64,000 nt of DNA from Erwinia sp039023475 (GTDB lineage: Bacteria; Pseudomonadota; Gammaproteobacteria; Enterobacterales; Enterobacteriaceae), in the NCBI RefSeq assembly GCF_039023475.1, contig NZ_JBCHVB010000010.1, positions 1 through 64,000 of the forward strand, read 5' to 3'. Shown piece after piece: positions 63,985 through 64,000 of this stretch. The position numbers and the translations under genes were made by a program. Position 1 is the first letter of the stretch; every line of letters begins with the position of its first letter. The notes beneath the pieces are model-generated. The model saw only the letters and a list, made by a program, of their open reading frames with translations, made no database searches and was not told the origin of the DNA.

Positions 63985-64000
63985 CCTGCACCGGGGCGAA

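Overview
The window is a chromosomal segment of a gamma-proteobacterium of the order Enterobacterales, most like Pantoea, Erwinia or a close relative. The right part keeps the E. coli gene order uvrA / ssb / yjcB / (c-di-GMP gene) / soxS / soxR / ghxP(yjcD) / yjcE / actP-yjcH-acs / gltP, with insertions and losses. The left part has no such E. coli order and carries accessory genes found in plant- and environment-associated enterics. No rRNA, tRNA, CRISPR array or prophage is visible.

Layout. 1-9003 is the N-terminal ~3,000 residues of a giant Ig-repeat adhesin of the BapA type on the minus strand; its C-terminus lies beyond the left edge. An OmpA-like envelope protein gene (9045-10028) lies just upstream in the same direction. 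Three regulators follow: two LuxR/RcsB-like proteins and one YaiV/IprA-like protein, around a 1.35 kb AT-rich stretch without genes. 13.8-16.5 kb holds a small DUF1090 protein, a YfaZ-type outer membrane protein with an apparent frame problem at its start, a heptanucleotide tandem repeat, and a FidL/CadC-like pair. 16.8-20 kb is a nitric oxide cluster (norV, norW, yeaR) behind a sigma-54 promoter, followed by an XdhC-family gene. 21.3-22.2 kb is an SOS operon with umuD but no umuC, carrying an unrecognised 132-residue protein instead. 22.3-37 kb holds trehalase, an amino-acid exporter, LysR regulators, a YrdC-family protein, a PRISE-like SDR, a VOC protein, a large PAS-GGDEF-EAL protein, dihydroxyacetone kinase and an Aer-like chemoreceptor with a sigma-28 promoter.

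37.2-52.7 kb is the acetate and redox region: gltP, acs-yjcH-actP, a second YfaZ protein, an lrgAB pair with its LysR regulator, yjcE, ghxP, a glutathione transferase, soxR/soxS with a classical sox box, and a diguanylate cyclase at the place where E. coli has the phosphodiesterase gene pdeC. 53.4-59 kb (yjcB to ssb) is an accessory islet with a flippase, a TupA-like ATP-grasp protein, an IS3 remnant, long gene-less stretches and a nitroreductase. It is followed by a VirK/YbjX protein, ssb and uvrA.

The genes fit a lifestyle with surface attachment and c-di-GMP control (adhesin, two GGDEF proteins), oxidative and nitrosative stress defence (soxRS, norVW-yeaR, nitroreductase, GST), DNA damage response (umuD, ssb, uvrA) and acetate scavenging. 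The most notable unexplained signals are a probable small RNA with a 21-codon ORF ending at an orphan terminator near 35.28 kb, the umuD-linked unknown protein, the treF start (strong Shine-Dalgarno followed by ATC), the A7 tract in yfaZ, and the 3.87 kb internal duplication in the adhesin.
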